Assembly: GCF_002005545.1 (NCBI RefSeq)
Contig: NZ_LBMT01000001.1
Coordinates: 704,301 to 768,300, forward strand
Source: Streptococcus mitis
Lineage (GTDB): Bacteria; Bacillota; Bacilli; Lactobacillales; Streptococcaceae
Direction: 5' to 3'
DNA length: 64,000 nt
The translations under genes were made by a program, and so were the position numbers. Positions 1-8,223 of this stretch are shown piece by piece. Numbering within the stretch: the stretch's first letter is position 1; every line of letters begins with the position of its first letter. A model generated the notes under the pieces. The model was not told the DNA's origin and ran no database searches. It saw only the letters and a list, made by a program, of their open reading frames with translations.

Positions 1-743
1 CTGAAATGTACAAGTACAATATTGTCCTTGCTAATAGTGATGAGGACGATGACAAGGAAGTTTCAGTTGTCAATACACTATTTTCTAAGCAAGTGGATGG
101 TATCATCTTTATGGGCTACCACTTGACTGAAAAAATTCGTTCAGAGTTTTCTCGTTCTCGAACACCAGTTGTTCTTGCAGGAACTGTGGATGTAGAACAT
201 CAGCTTCCAAGTGTCAATATTGACTACAAACAAGCAACGATTGATGCAGTAACCTACCTTGCTAAAGAAAATGAGCGCATTGCTTTCGTTAGCGGTCCAC
301 TAGTGGATGATATCAATGGTAAGGTTCGTTTGGTTGGCTACAAGGAAGCCTTGAAAAAAGCAGGAATTTCTTATAGCGAAGGATTGGTATTTGAGTCTAA
401 ATACACTTATGAAGACGGTTATGCCTTGGCAGAACGCTTGATTTCATCAAATGCAACTGCAGCAGTTGTAACAGGTGACGAGCTGGCAGCAGGTGTCTTG
501 AACGGCCTTGCTGATAAGGGTGTGTCAGTACCAGAAGAGTTTGAAATCATTACTAGTGATGATTCACAAATCTCACGCTTTACCCGTCCAAACTTGACAA
601 CTATTGCCCAACCTCTTTATGACCTTGGTGCTATTAGTATGCGTATGTTGACTAAGATTATGCACAAGGAAGAGTTGGAAGAACGTGAAGTTCTCTTACC
701 TCATGGTTTGACAGAACGTCGCTCAACACGAAAACGTAAATAG
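1..743 (+). CDS. ccpA: Catabolite control protein A (CcpA), 5' end cut off by the window
   Basis: LacI-family regulator of carbon catabolite control that binds cre sites together with HPr(Ser-P). About 246 codons are visible, covering the periplasmic-binding-protein-like core (KQVDGIIFMGYHLTE near the start, VTGDELAAGVLNGLADKG and the closing LTERRSTRKRK). The N-terminal helix-turn-helix lies upstream of the window, as expected for a protein of about 335 residues. It faces the asparaginase gene convergently, with a shared hairpin between them. The call rests on strong resemblance to streptococcal CcpA. A cre-like site is seen at pflA (24721-24735) in the same window. Confidence 0.93.
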   Translation, partial: EMYKYNIVLANSDEDDDKEVSVVNTLFSKQVDGIIFMGYHLTEKIRSEFSRSRTPVVLAGTVDVEHQLPSVNIDYKQATIDAVTYLAKENERIAFVSGPLVDDINGKVRLVGYKEALKKAGISYSEGLVFESKYTYEDGYALAERLISSNATAAVVTGDELAAGVLNGLADKGVSVPEEFEIITSDDSQISRFTRPNLTTIAQPLYDLGAISMRMLTKIMHKEELEEREVLLPHGLTERRSTRKRK

Positions 744-744
744 A

Positions 745-779
745 AAAAATCAGGGAATCGAGAAGATTTCCTGATTTTG
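745..779. terminator. Bidirectional terminator between ccpA and asparaginase
   Basis: An inverted repeat (AAAATCAGGGAATC pairing with GATTTCCTGATTTT, loop GAGAA) with A-rich and T-rich flanks sits between convergent stop codons, so it can terminate both genes. Confidence 0.85.
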
Positions 780-796
780 CTTTCTGGAGAAGAGAC

Positions 797-1759
797 TTAG
801 CCTTCCATATAGTCTTTCAAAGCTTGTCCTGTTAGTCCGGCATTGAGGGCAATGAGGAGTTTCAAGCGGGCTTTTTGGGCGTTGAGTTCTTTAACAAAGA
901 AAACGCCTGATTTTTGCAACTGTACGCCTCCACCCTGGTAGGCATAAACAGGCTCGGCAATACCGTTAAAGCATCGTGAAACCAGGGCGACTGGTATTCC
1001 TTTTTGCAGAAGGCTTTCTAATTTTTGAGCCGTTTCTTTTGGAATATTACCAGCTCCGAAGGCTTGGATAATCAAACCGTCCAATTGTTCCAAATCCAGC
1101 ATATCAATCAGCTCATCTGTCATACCAGCATAAGCAGAGATGATAGGGACTAATCCTTGTATGTGATCAAGGTCAAAGCGAACACGGGGCTCAGCTGTTT
1201 TGAAGTAGAGGATTTCCTGTTTCATAATCAGACCAAGTGGCCCGTGTGTTGGAGTCTGGAAGGTGCTGACGTTGGTTGTATGCGTTTTGGTAACATACTT
1301 GGCAGCGTGGATTTCATCGTTCATGACGACTAAAACCCCTTTGTCAGCAGCCTTGTCATCGCTAGCCACCCTTAAAGCACTCAGATAATTATAAACACCA
1401 TCACTGCCGAGTTCATTGGAGCTGCGCATGGCCCCTGTTAGAACGATAGGCATATGGGGAATTTCCATGGTATCAAGGAAATAGGCTGTTTCCTCTAAAG
1501 TATCGGTCCCGTGTGTGATCACCACTCCATCGTAGTTAGCAGCTTCCTCTTTGATTTTTTGGTAGAGAGCCAGCATATGCTTGGGTTTGATATGGGGGCT
1601 TGGTAGGTTAAAAAAGTCTAGGGCATGGACTTGGATTCCGTTGAGGGGATTGGACACATGGTTCATGGGATTATCTGAACTCGTCACAACAGCGCCAGAA
1701 GCATCGGCTTGCATGGAAATAGTCCCACCCGTATGTAAAACAAGGATTTTCTTAGGCAT
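797..1759 (-). CDS. ansA: L-asparaginase, cytosolic type I
   Basis: Hydrolyses asparagine to aspartate and ammonia. The 320-residue length fits the AnsA family. The N-terminal nucleophile motif LHTGGTISM (catalytic Thr) and the second catalytic motif VVITHGTDTLEETAYFL (Thr-Asp of the HGTDT box) are both present. There is no signal peptide, so it is cytosolic. The ATG is preceded by a purine-rich AGAAAGAGTGAG. The gene diverges from the Cof-type hydrolase gene and the promoters share about 65 bp. Related amidohydrolases such as Glu-tRNA(Gln) amidotransferase GatD share the fold, but the length argues for asparaginase. Confidence 0.9.
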   Translation of the reverse strand: MPKKILVLHTGGTISMQADASGAVVTSSDNPMNHVSNPLNGIQVHALDFFNLPSPHIKPKHMLALYQKIKEEAANYDGVVITHGTDTLEETAYFLDTMEIPHMPIVLTGAMRSSNELGSDGVYNYLSALRVASDDKAADKGVLVVMNDEIHAAKYVTKTHTTNVSTFQTPTHGPLGLIMKQEILYFKTAEPRVRFDLDHIQGLVPIISAYAGMTDELIDMLDLEQLDGLIIQAFGAGNIPKETAQKLESLLQKGIPVALVSRCFNGIAEPVYAYQGGGVQLQKSGVFFVKELNAQKARLKLLIALNAGLTGQALKDYMEG

Positions 1760-1783
1760 GATTTACTCACTCTTTCTGAAATG

Positions 1784-1792
1784 TGGTATAAT
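1784..1792 (+). promoter_or_regulatory. Extended -10 promoter of the Cof-type hydrolase gene
   Basis: TGGTATAAT is an extended -10 (TGN plus a perfect TATAAT). The -35 is weak (TTTACT, about 19 bp upstream). It lies about 33 bp before the chosen ATG. Confidence 0.7.
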
Positions 1793-1824
1793 CATTGTAT
1801 CACAAAAGGGGAGATTGGGATAGG

Positions 1825-3213
1825 ATGGAAGTCAAAGCTGTTTTTTTTGATATCGATGGAACCTTGGTCAACGATCGCAAGAGTGTTTTGAAATCCACTA
1901 AGGACGCGATTAAAATCGTCAAAGAGCAAGGGGTACTTGTCGGCGTAGCGACAGGACGAGGACCTTTTTTTGTTAAGGAATTGATGGACGATTTGGATCT
2001 GGACTTTGCGGTAACCTATAATGGCCAGTATATCTTTACTAAAGACAGAGTCTTGTTCACGAGCCCTATTTCCAAGTTACATTTGCGTCAGCTAATTTCT
2101 TATGCTAAAAAAGAGGGCAAGGAGATTGCCCTAGGGACCAAGGATGCCATGCTAGGTTCTAAAATCATGTCCTTTGGTCTGGGTTCTTTTTCCCAACGAA
2201 TCAGTCGCTTCGTTCCCTCAGTTTTAACTCGGACAGTAAGTCATTCCTTTAATCGTATGGTCAGCAAGGTTGTTCCCCAAAAGGAAGAAGACCTGCTTCA
2301 TCTGATGAATCAGCCTATCTACCAAGTTTTGATGCTGATGACACCAGAAGAATCTGAGAAGGCGGCAGCAGATTTTCAAGATTTGAAATTGACACGTAGC
2401 AATCCATTTGCTGCGGATGTCATCAATCAAGGAAATTCTAAATTGGAAGGTATTCGTCGAGTTGGGAAAGAATATGGCTTTGATCTCAACCAAGTGATGG
2501 CCTTTGGTGACTCAGATAACGACCTAGAAATGCTGGCGGGTGTCGGTATGTCGGTCGCTATGGGAAATGGTAGTAGCAGTGTCAAGGAAGTTGCCAAGCA
2601 CATCACTACCAGCAATCAGCAAGATGGAATCCACAAGGCCCTGGAACATTTTGGTGTTCTGGCCTCAGAAAAAGTCTTTGTCAGCCGTGACTATCATTTC
2701 AATAAGGTCAAGACCTTCCACCATATGATGGATGAACGAACCCAAGAAGAACCTCGAGCTTGGGATTTAGAAGGTGCAACCCACAGGGCTGGCTTTAAAA
2801 TAGAAGAATTGGTGGAGTTTGTTCGAGCTGCCAGCCCTTCTGAAGAGGACTTTGGTCAAGCTCTATCGCAACTTCATCAAGCTCTTGATAAGGCGGCAGA
2901 TAAAGTAGCCAAGAAGACGCCTGCCCAGCAAGATTTGATAGGGCAAGTGGATGCCTTGATTGACACGCTTTACTTTACCTACGGTAGTTTTGTCTTGATG
3001 GGGGTGGACCCAGAACGTATTTTTGATATCGTCCATCAGGCCAATATGGGGAAAATTTTCCCAGATGGCAAGGCTCATTTTGATCCAGTGACCCATAAAA
3101 TCTTAAAACCAGATGATTGGGAAGAAAAATATGCTCCAGAACCTGCTATTAAAAAGGAACTGCAGCGTCAGCTCAAGGCTTATGAACGCCATAAAGAGAG
3201 AAATAAACAGTAA
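1825..3213 (+). CDS. Cof-type HAD hydrolase fused to a C-terminal all-alpha NTP pyrophosphohydrolase-like domain
   Basis: Residues 1 to about 275 form a Cof/IIB HAD phosphatase: motif I FFDIDGTLV (nucleophile Asp), motif II VATGRG, and the MAFGDSDNDLEML motif that holds the Mg-binding aspartates. Residues from about 285 to 462 add a MazG/PRA-PH-like helical domain (HRAGFKIEELVEFVRA, then DALIDTLYFTYGSFVLMGVDP). Cof proteins are usually about 270 residues, so this is a genuine two-domain protein. The start at 1825 follows AAAGGGGAG; an in-frame ATG at 1795 lies in the promoter region and was not used. A role in sugar-phosphate or nucleotide housecleaning is inference. Confidence 0.82.
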   Translation: MEVKAVFFDIDGTLVNDRKSVLKSTKDAIKIVKEQGVLVGVATGRGPFFVKELMDDLDLDFAVTYNGQYIFTKDRVLFTSPISKLHLRQLISYAKKEGKEIALGTKDAMLGSKIMSFGLGSFSQRISRFVPSVLTRTVSHSFNRMVSKVVPQKEEDLLHLMNQPIYQVLMLMTPEESEKAAADFQDLKLTRSNPFAADVINQGNSKLEGIRRVGKEYGFDLNQVMAFGDSDNDLEMLAGVGMSVAMGNGSSSVKEVAKHITTSNQQDGIHKALEHFGVLASEKVFVSRDYHFNKVKTFHHMMDERTQEEPRAWDLEGATHRAGFKIEELVEFVRAASPSEEDFGQALSQLHQALDKAADKVAKKTPAQQDLIGQVDALIDTLYFTYGSFVLMGVDPERIFDIVHQANMGKIFPDGKAHFDPVTHKILKPDDWEEKYAPEPAIKKELQRQLKAYERHKERNKQ

Positions 3214-3227
3214 ACAAAAAGTAAACA

Positions 3228-3254
3228 AAAAGGAGCGCTGAGCTCCTTTTCTTC
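3228..3254. terminator. Bidirectional terminator between the Cof hydrolase and universal stress protein genes
   Basis: AAAAGGAGC and GCTCCTTTT flank a GCTGA loop, with T-rich sequence after it on the plus strand and A-rich sequence before it. Confidence 0.85.
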
Positions 3255-3258
3255 GTGA

Positions 3259-3711
3259 TTATAAGGTTTTTTCTTGTTCTCTCACCACCAGCAAATCAAC
3301 CTTAGCATGGCGGAGGATGTATTCAGATGAAGATCCGACCAAGAGGCGTTCAAAGGCGTTGAGACCAGTTGCGCCAACGAGGATGAGATCAACTTCTTCT
3401 GCATCTGGAATAGTACGTGCCAGTAGGGTCTTTGGATTTCCCATTTCAATGACGATATGAACATCTGTCACCCCAGCATCTTTAGCACGTTTTTCGTACT
3501 CTTTCATCAGACTTTCAGCGTCGACTTGGAGTTCTTCGTAAACTTCAGCATCAAAGGTGGATACGCTTTGGAGTGCGCGTGTGTCAATGACATGTGCGAT
3601 GGTGAGCTTAGCGTCGTTTCGTAGAGCAGAATGAACTCCCTTGACAAAAGCCAAGTCCGCTTCCTTAGAACCATCGATTGCGACCATAATATTTTGGTAA
3701 CGTTGTGCCAT
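3259..3711 (-). CDS. Universal stress protein, UspA family
   Basis: A 150-residue single-domain Usp. It opens with YQNIMVAIDGSKEADLAF and ends with the ATP-binding loop VGATGLNAFERLLVGSSSEYILRHAKVDLLVVR, which matches the G2xG9xG(S/T) pattern of ATP-binding Usps. The start at 3711 was chosen over an upstream in-frame start because CCTCCT (AGGAGG on the coding strand, 3719-3724) lies 7 bases before it. It is a monocistronic cytosolic protein between two convergent or divergent neighbours. Its target is unknown. Confidence 0.88.
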   Translation of the reverse strand: MAQRYQNIMVAIDGSKEADLAFVKGVHSALRNDAKLTIAHVIDTRALQSVSTFDAEVYEELQVDAESLMKEYEKRAKDAGVTDVHIVIEMGNPKTLLARTIPDAEEVDLILVGATGLNAFERLLVGSSSEYILRHAKVDLLVVREQEKTL

Positions 3712-3872
3712 AATGAAACCTCCTGAAATTTTCTTACTATAATTGTAAACCTTTTCACTATAGAAGTAAAGCAAAAAAAGTATTTTTCAAAAGAATGTTA
3801 GTGCTTAAAATCTATATAAATATATGATAAAATAAAAGAAAGGATAGCAGGAAAGAAGTGAAGGGAGGGAGA

Positions 3873-4175
3873 ATGATGAAAAACTCATTTCAAGAAACAA
3901 AAAAATCAAATTTCCTTTATTATGGCATCATCCTAGTTTCTGTCTTGCTAGAAGTTATCATGATTTGGCAATTAGAAAAGCTGATTCCACTTCTCTATCC
4001 AGGTTTTATCGGCTTTTTAGTCTTTCATGTACTCTACCATCTGTTCTTATTCCTAGTTGCAAAACGAGGTGGGCGCTGGGATTACTTGATGATATGGGGG
4101 CTTTTCCTCATGTTTAATCTTCTCTATGACTCCTTTTTAGGCCTGCTTTTTCTAGGTTTATCTTTTGGTATGTGA
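3873..4175 (+). CDS. Small conserved membrane protein of unknown function
   Basis: About 100 residues with three or four predicted membrane segments (FLYYGIILVSVLLEVIMIW, LLYPGFIGFLVFHVLYHLFLFLV, and a C-terminal run rich in Leu and Phe). Two adjacent ATGs (3873, 3876) follow GGGAGGG. The second has the better spacing, and the difference is one residue. I recognise no motif that gives a function. It sits between the stress protein and alaT and ends before its own terminator. Confidence 0.7.
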   Translation: MMKNSFQETKKSNFLYYGIILVSVLLEVIMIWQLEKLIPLLYPGFIGFLVFHVLYHLFLFLVAKRGGRWDYLMIWGLFLMFNLLYDSFLGLLFLGLSFGM

Positions 4176-4215
4176 TGTGACTTTCGCAAAATACCTGCTA
4201 TCTTCCCTGTCTTGG

Positions 4216-4240
4216 CCTCGCTTTTAGCGAGGTTTTTCTT
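4216..4240 (+). terminator. Intrinsic terminator upstream of alaT
   Basis: CCTCGC and GCGAGG around a TTTTA loop, followed by TTTTTCTT. Confidence 0.85.
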
Positions 4241-4272
4241 CTATCTTAATCTAGTAAAACATTTCAGCAAAC

Positions 4273-4301
4273 TTGTCGCATTCTCTTTCTAGTGGTATAA
4301 T
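4273..4301 (+). promoter_or_regulatory. Promoter of alaT
   Basis: TTGTCG and an extended TGGTATAAT with 17 bp between the -35 and -10 hexamers, 30 bp before the start codon. Confidence 0.75.
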
Positions 4302-4331
4302 GTTACTATCCTGATGAAGTGAGGAAACAAG

Positions 4332-5546
4332 ATGAAAGAATATAACAAGTCTAGTAAGTTAGAACATGTTGCTTATGATATCCGTGGCCCTGTTTTGGAA
4401 GAAGCCATGCGAATGCGAGCAAACGGAGAAAAGATTTTACGTCTGAATACAGGAAATCCAGCAGAATTTGGCTTTACAGCGCCAGACGAGGTCATTCATG
4501 ACTTGATTATGAATGCGCGTGATAGTGAAGGTTATTCTGACTCCAAAGGGATTTTCTCAGCCCGTAAGGCCATTATGCAGTATTGCCAATTGAAGAAATT
4601 CCCAAACGTAGATATTGATGATATCTACCTTGGAAATGGTGTCAGTGAGTTGATTGTCATGTCCATGCAGGGGCTTTTGGACAATGGAGACGAGGTCTTG
4701 GTGCCAATGCCAGACTATCCTCTCTGGACAGCAGCTGTCAGCCTAGCTGGGGGAAATGCCGTTCACTATATCTGTGATGAAGCTGCAGAATGGTACCCAG
4801 ATATTGACGATATCAAGTCAAAAATCACTTCCAATACCAAGGCAATCGTCCTTATCAACCCAAATAACCCAACTGGAGCCCTTTATCCTAAGGAACTATT
4901 GCTGGAGATTATTGAGATTGCCCGTCAAAACGATTTGATTATCTTTGCGGATGAAATTTACGACCGCATGGTCATGGATGGACATGTGCATACGCCTGTG
5001 GCTAGTTTGGCACCAGATGTCTTCTGTGTCAGCATGAATGGTCTGTCAAAATCTCATCGTATCGCTGGTTTCCGTGTGGGTTGGATGGTCTTATCTGGAC
5101 CTAAAACGCACGTCAAGGGATATATCGAAGGGCTCAATATGCTGTCCAATATGCGCCTTTGCTCTAACGTTTTGGCCCAACAAGTTGTACAAACTTCCTT
5201 GGGTGGTCACCAATCAGTCGATGAATTGCTTCTTCCAGGTGGACGAATCTATGAGCAAAGAAATTTCATCTACAATGCTATTCAAGAGATTCCAGGTTTG
5301 TCTGCGGTTAAACCCAAGGCTGGACTCTATATCTTCCCTAAAATCGATCGCAATATGTATCGCATCGATGATGATGAGCAGTTTGTCCTTGATTTCTTGA
5401 AACAGGAAAAGGTTCTCTTGGTTCATGGTCGAGGCTTTAACTGGCAGGAACCAGACCACTTCCGTATCGTTTACCTTCCTCGTGTTGATGAACTGGCCCA
5501 AATCCAAGAAAAGATGACTCGATTCTTAAAACAGTATCGTAGATAG
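4332..5546 (+). CDS. alaT: Alanine aminotransferase-like PLP enzyme (AlaT)
   Basis: A 404-residue class I/II aminotransferase of fold type I that probably exchanges amino groups between glutamate and pyruvate. Visible motifs: N-terminal LRLNTGNPAEFGF, the PLP-contact INPNNPTGA, FADEIYDRM, and the Schiff-base lysine in SMNGLSKSHRIAGFRVGWM. The conserved C-terminal arginine lies in DHFRIVYLPR. The start follows GAGGAAAC. It has its own extended -10 promoter and stands alone upstream of rpmH. The exact substrate preference is family inference. Confidence 0.87.
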   Translation: MKEYNKSSKLEHVAYDIRGPVLEEAMRMRANGEKILRLNTGNPAEFGFTAPDEVIHDLIMNARDSEGYSDSKGIFSARKAIMQYCQLKKFPNVDIDDIYLGNGVSELIVMSMQGLLDNGDEVLVPMPDYPLWTAAVSLAGGNAVHYICDEAAEWYPDIDDIKSKITSNTKAIVLINPNNPTGALYPKELLLEIIEIARQNDLIIFADEIYDRMVMDGHVHTPVASLAPDVFCVSMNGLSKSHRIAGFRVGWMVLSGPKTHVKGYIEGLNMLSNMRLCSNVLAQQVVQTSLGGHQSVDELLLPGGRIYEQRNFIYNAIQEIPGLSAVKPKAGLYIFPKIDRNMYRIDDDEQFVLDFLKQEKVLLVHGRGFNWQEPDHFRIVYLPRVDELAQIQEKMTRFLKQYRR

Positions 5547-5597
5547 GGCTTACATTCGAAAAAGCGCCAAAAAGCTGGAAACATTTGCCTTGAGCTA

Positions 5598-5626
5598 TTG
5601 ACAAAAGTGAAAGAATCAGATAGAAT
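5598..5626 (+). promoter_or_regulatory. Promoter of rpmH
   Basis: A consensus TTGACA (5598-5603) and TAGAAT (5621-5626) separated by 17 bp. A strong promoter is expected for a ribosomal protein gene. About 75 bases of leader follow. Confidence 0.8.
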
Positions 5627-5700
5627 AGTAAAGTATGTTTAGTAACTGATCACTTTATAGCCGGCTAAACGAATACAAAATCTATGAGGAGGTATTCATC

Positions 5701-5835
5701 GTGAAACGTACTTATCAACCAAGTAAACTTCGTCGTGCGCGCAAACACGGATTCCGTAACCGTATGTCAACTAAAAACGGTCGTCGCGTATTGGCAGCTC
5801 GTCGTCGTAAAGGACGCAAAGTTTTGGCTGCATAA
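5701..5835 (+). CDS. rpmH: 50S ribosomal protein L34
   Basis: 44 residues beginning [19 protein letters not shown] and ending [10 protein letters not shown], the signature of bacterial L34, with extreme Arg/Lys content. It uses a GTG start preceded by a full GAGGAGGT at 5686-5693. The gene is too short for usual ORF cut-offs but is certain by sequence. In many bacteria rpmH lies next to rnpA and yidC near oriC; here it stands alone, as in mitis-group streptococci. A terminator follows. Confidence 0.97.
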
Positions 5836-5852
5836 TCCAAACGAACCATAAC

Positions 5853-5886
5853 AAAAATCAGTAGGAACTCGAGTCTACTGATTTTT
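5853..5886. terminator. Terminator after rpmH
   Basis: AAAAATCAGTAG pairs with CTACTGATTTTT around GAACTCGAGT, followed by TATTTTTG. Confidence 0.87.
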
Positions 5887-5972
5887 ATTTTTGTAAAAAA
5901 GTTAAAAAGGCTTTATATTTTTGCTCAAATAGTGTATAATATTTCACATATAGTAAAAAATGGAGAATAATC

Positions 5973-7937
5973 ATGAAGAAATCAAAAGTTATGCTTTTTG
6001 GAGCTATGGCTTTGACAGCAGGTCTAGCTCTAGCGGCATGCGGGTCATCCCAATCAAGCAATGCAGACAAGACATACTCTTATATCTTTGTCAGCAACCC
6101 TGATACCTTGGATTACATTACCTCTACACGAGACTCTACATCTAGTATCACAACCAACTTGATTGATGGGTTGTTGGAAAATGACCAGTATGGCAATCTC
6201 ATTCCATCTATGGCTGAGTCATGGACAGTGTCAAAAGATGGCTTGACTTACACTTATAAGATCCGTCAGGGAGCTAAATGGTACACTTCTGAAGGAGAAG
6301 AGTATGCAGATGTAACGGCTCATGACTTTGTGACTGGTCTCAAGTATGCGGCTGATAAAAAGGCTGAAAACTTGTACTTGGTACAAGACTCTATCAAGGG
6401 TCTAGCAGACTATGTTGAAGGGAAATCATCTGATTTTGGAACTGTTGGTGTTAAGGCAGTGGATGATTACACACTCCAATACACCCTCAATCAACCTGAG
6501 ACTTATTGGAACTCTAAAACAACAGCAAGTATCCTTAATCCTGTAAATGAAGCCTTCTTGAAGTCTAAGGGAGATGACTTTGGAAGTGTGACACCATCAA
6601 GTATCTTGTCAAATGGTCCTTACTTGTTTAAATCTTTCTCATCAAAATCTTTGATTGAGTTTGATAAAAACCCTAATTACTGGGATAAGGACAATGTCAA
6701 AATTGAGAAAGTGAAACTCTCTTTCTTTGACGGTTCTGACCAAGACAGCATTGCTAGAGGTTTCTTGGATGGTAACTATACTGATGGCCGTATCTTCCCA
6801 ACAAGTTCAGTCTTTGCTGAACTCAAGAAGGGGAATGAGGACAAGATTACCTACACACCACAAAACTCAGTTACTTTCTATTATCTTTTCAACGTTAATC
6901 GTCAAAGCTACAAGCAAACTATGAAACAGTCTGATAAGGAAAAGACAGATTCACGCGCAGCTATGCAGAATAAAGATTTCCGTCAGGCTATCAACTTTGC
7001 CTTTGACCGTCATGCTTATGCAGCACAGACAAATGGTGAAGATGGAGCAGACCGTATCTTGCGTAACACAGTTACACCAAGTAACTTTGTCCAAGTTGGC
7101 GATAAGAACTTTGGTGACATTGTCAATGAAAAAATTGTCAACTACGGTAAAGATTGGGCAAATATCAACCTAAACGATGGTAAGCAAGCCTTCTTGAACC
7201 CTGACAAGGCCAAAGAGAAGTTTGCGAAGGCCAAAGAAAGTCTGCAAGCACAGGGAGTAACCTTCCCAATTCATTTGGATATGCCAGTTGACCAGACTGC
7301 TAAGTTAGATGTGCAACAGGCTGGATCTTTCAAACAAACAGTGGAAGAAACTCTTGGTAAGGAGAATGTGGTTATCGATGTTATCCAACTTTCCCCAGAT
7401 GAAAAAGACCAAGCAACCTACTTTGCAGATACAGCAGAACAAAAAGACTACGATATTGACATCTCAGGATGGGGTGGAGACTACTCAGATCCTAAGACTT
7501 ACCTAGCTATTCTTGATCCAGAGACAGGTTCTCAGTTGAAAAACATGGGCTTGTCTGAAGGAAAAGACAAGGAAGTCAAGGATAAGATTGGTCTTGCTGA
7601 CTACAAGAAACTCTTGGATCAGGCAGACGCGGAAATCACAGATACTCAAGCTCGCTATGAAAAATATGCTGAAGCCCAAGCTTGGTTGACAGATAGTGCC
7701 CTCTTCCTACCGGTTCAAAGTGGTGGAGCTAACCCAATCTTCCGTAAGACTGTACCGTTTACAGGCCCATTCTCATTCGTTGGGAATAAAGGAAATGCGG
7801 ACAACTACAAATATGTTGAATTGCAAAAAGAGCCAGTCACTGCTAAACAGTACCAAGAACTCTATGAAAAATGGCTGAAAGAAAAAGCTGAGTCAAATAA
7901 AAAAGCTCAGGAAGATTTAGCTAACCATATTCAATGA
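5973..7937 (+). CDS. Oligopeptide-binding lipoprotein, AliB/AmiA (SBP family 5) type, orphan receptor
   Basis: A 654-residue extracellular peptide receptor. It has an N-terminal signal and the lipobox LALAAC (lipid-anchored Cys near residue 23), then the SBP family 5 core (ETYWNSKTTASILNPVNEAFL, NKDFRQAINFAFDR). The C-terminal LYEKWLKEKAESNKKAQEDLANHIQ closely parallels the AmiA C-terminus at 48490. In mitis-group streptococci extra receptors (AliA, AliB) deliver peptides to the shared AmiCDEF permease; the local amiCDEF is at 48560-52995. It has its own TATAAT (5935-5940) and GGAG ribosome site. No permease genes are adjacent. The exact paralogue name is not assignable by eye. Confidence 0.87.
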   Translation: MKKSKVMLFGAMALTAGLALAACGSSQSSNADKTYSYIFVSNPDTLDYITSTRDSTSSITTNLIDGLLENDQYGNLIPSMAESWTVSKDGLTYTYKIRQGAKWYTSEGEEYADVTAHDFVTGLKYAADKKAENLYLVQDSIKGLADYVEGKSSDFGTVGVKAVDDYTLQYTLNQPETYWNSKTTASILNPVNEAFLKSKGDDFGSVTPSSILSNGPYLFKSFSSKSLIEFDKNPNYWDKDNVKIEKVKLSFFDGSDQDSIARGFLDGNYTDGRIFPTSSVFAELKKGNEDKITYTPQNSVTFYYLFNVNRQSYKQTMKQSDKEKTDSRAAMQNKDFRQAINFAFDRHAYAAQTNGEDGADRILRNTVTPSNFVQVGDKNFGDIVNEKIVNYGKDWANINLNDGKQAFLNPDKAKEKFAKAKESLQAQGVTFPIHLDMPVDQTAKLDVQQAGSFKQTVEETLGKENVVIDVIQLSPDEKDQATYFADTAEQKDYDIDISGWGGDYSDPKTYLAILDPETGSQLKNMGLSEGKDKEVKDKIGLADYKKLLDQADAEITDTQARYEKYAEAQAWLTDSALFLPVQSGGANPIFRKTVPFTGPFSFVGNKGNADNYKYVELQKEPVTAKQYQELYEKWLKEKAESNKKAQEDLANHIQ

Positions 7938-7962
7938 TATTCCTAGTCATGCTTTTCAGTTA

Positions 7963-8159
7963 ATACTCTTCGAAAATCTCTTCAAACCACGTCAGCGTTG
8001 CCTTACGGTAGGTATGTTACTGACTTCGTCAGTTCTATCTGCAACCTCAAAACAGTGTTTTGAGCTGACTTCGTCAGTTTCATCTACGACCTCAAAGCAG
8101 TGCTTTGAGCAGCTTGCGGCTAGCTTCCTAGTTTGCTCTTTGATTTTCATTGAGTATAA
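7963..8159. repeat. BOX element (A-B-B-C)
   Basis: It starts ATACTCTTCGAAAATCTCTT, contains the CGTCAGCGTTGCCTTACGGTAGG boxA core (the region matched by the classic BOX-PCR primer), two boxB-type stem sequences (CCTCAAAACAGTGTTTTGAG and CCTCAAAGCAGTGCTTTGAG) and the boxC end GATTTTCATTGAGTATAA. It is the largest of the copies here. Confidence 0.9.
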
Positions 8160-8180
8160 GCATAATGACTGGTTTCAGAA

Positions 8181-8222
8181 AAAGGCCTTACCAGACGCTT
8201 TTGATTCTGGTAAGGCCTTTTC
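8181..8222. terminator. Bidirectional terminator between the orphan lipoprotein and kimA-like genes
   Basis: AAAGGCCTTACCAG and CTGGTAAGGCCTTT form a 14-bp perfect stem between convergent genes. Confidence 0.88.
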
Positions 8223-8223
8223 T

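Noticed and set aside
4259-4280. Single ACATTTCAG before alaT as a ComE site
   Set aside because: There is no second repeat 12 bases away.
5668-5678. ACGAATA sequence before rpmH as a competence cin-box
   Set aside because: It does not match TACGAATA fully and rpmH has a standard promoter.
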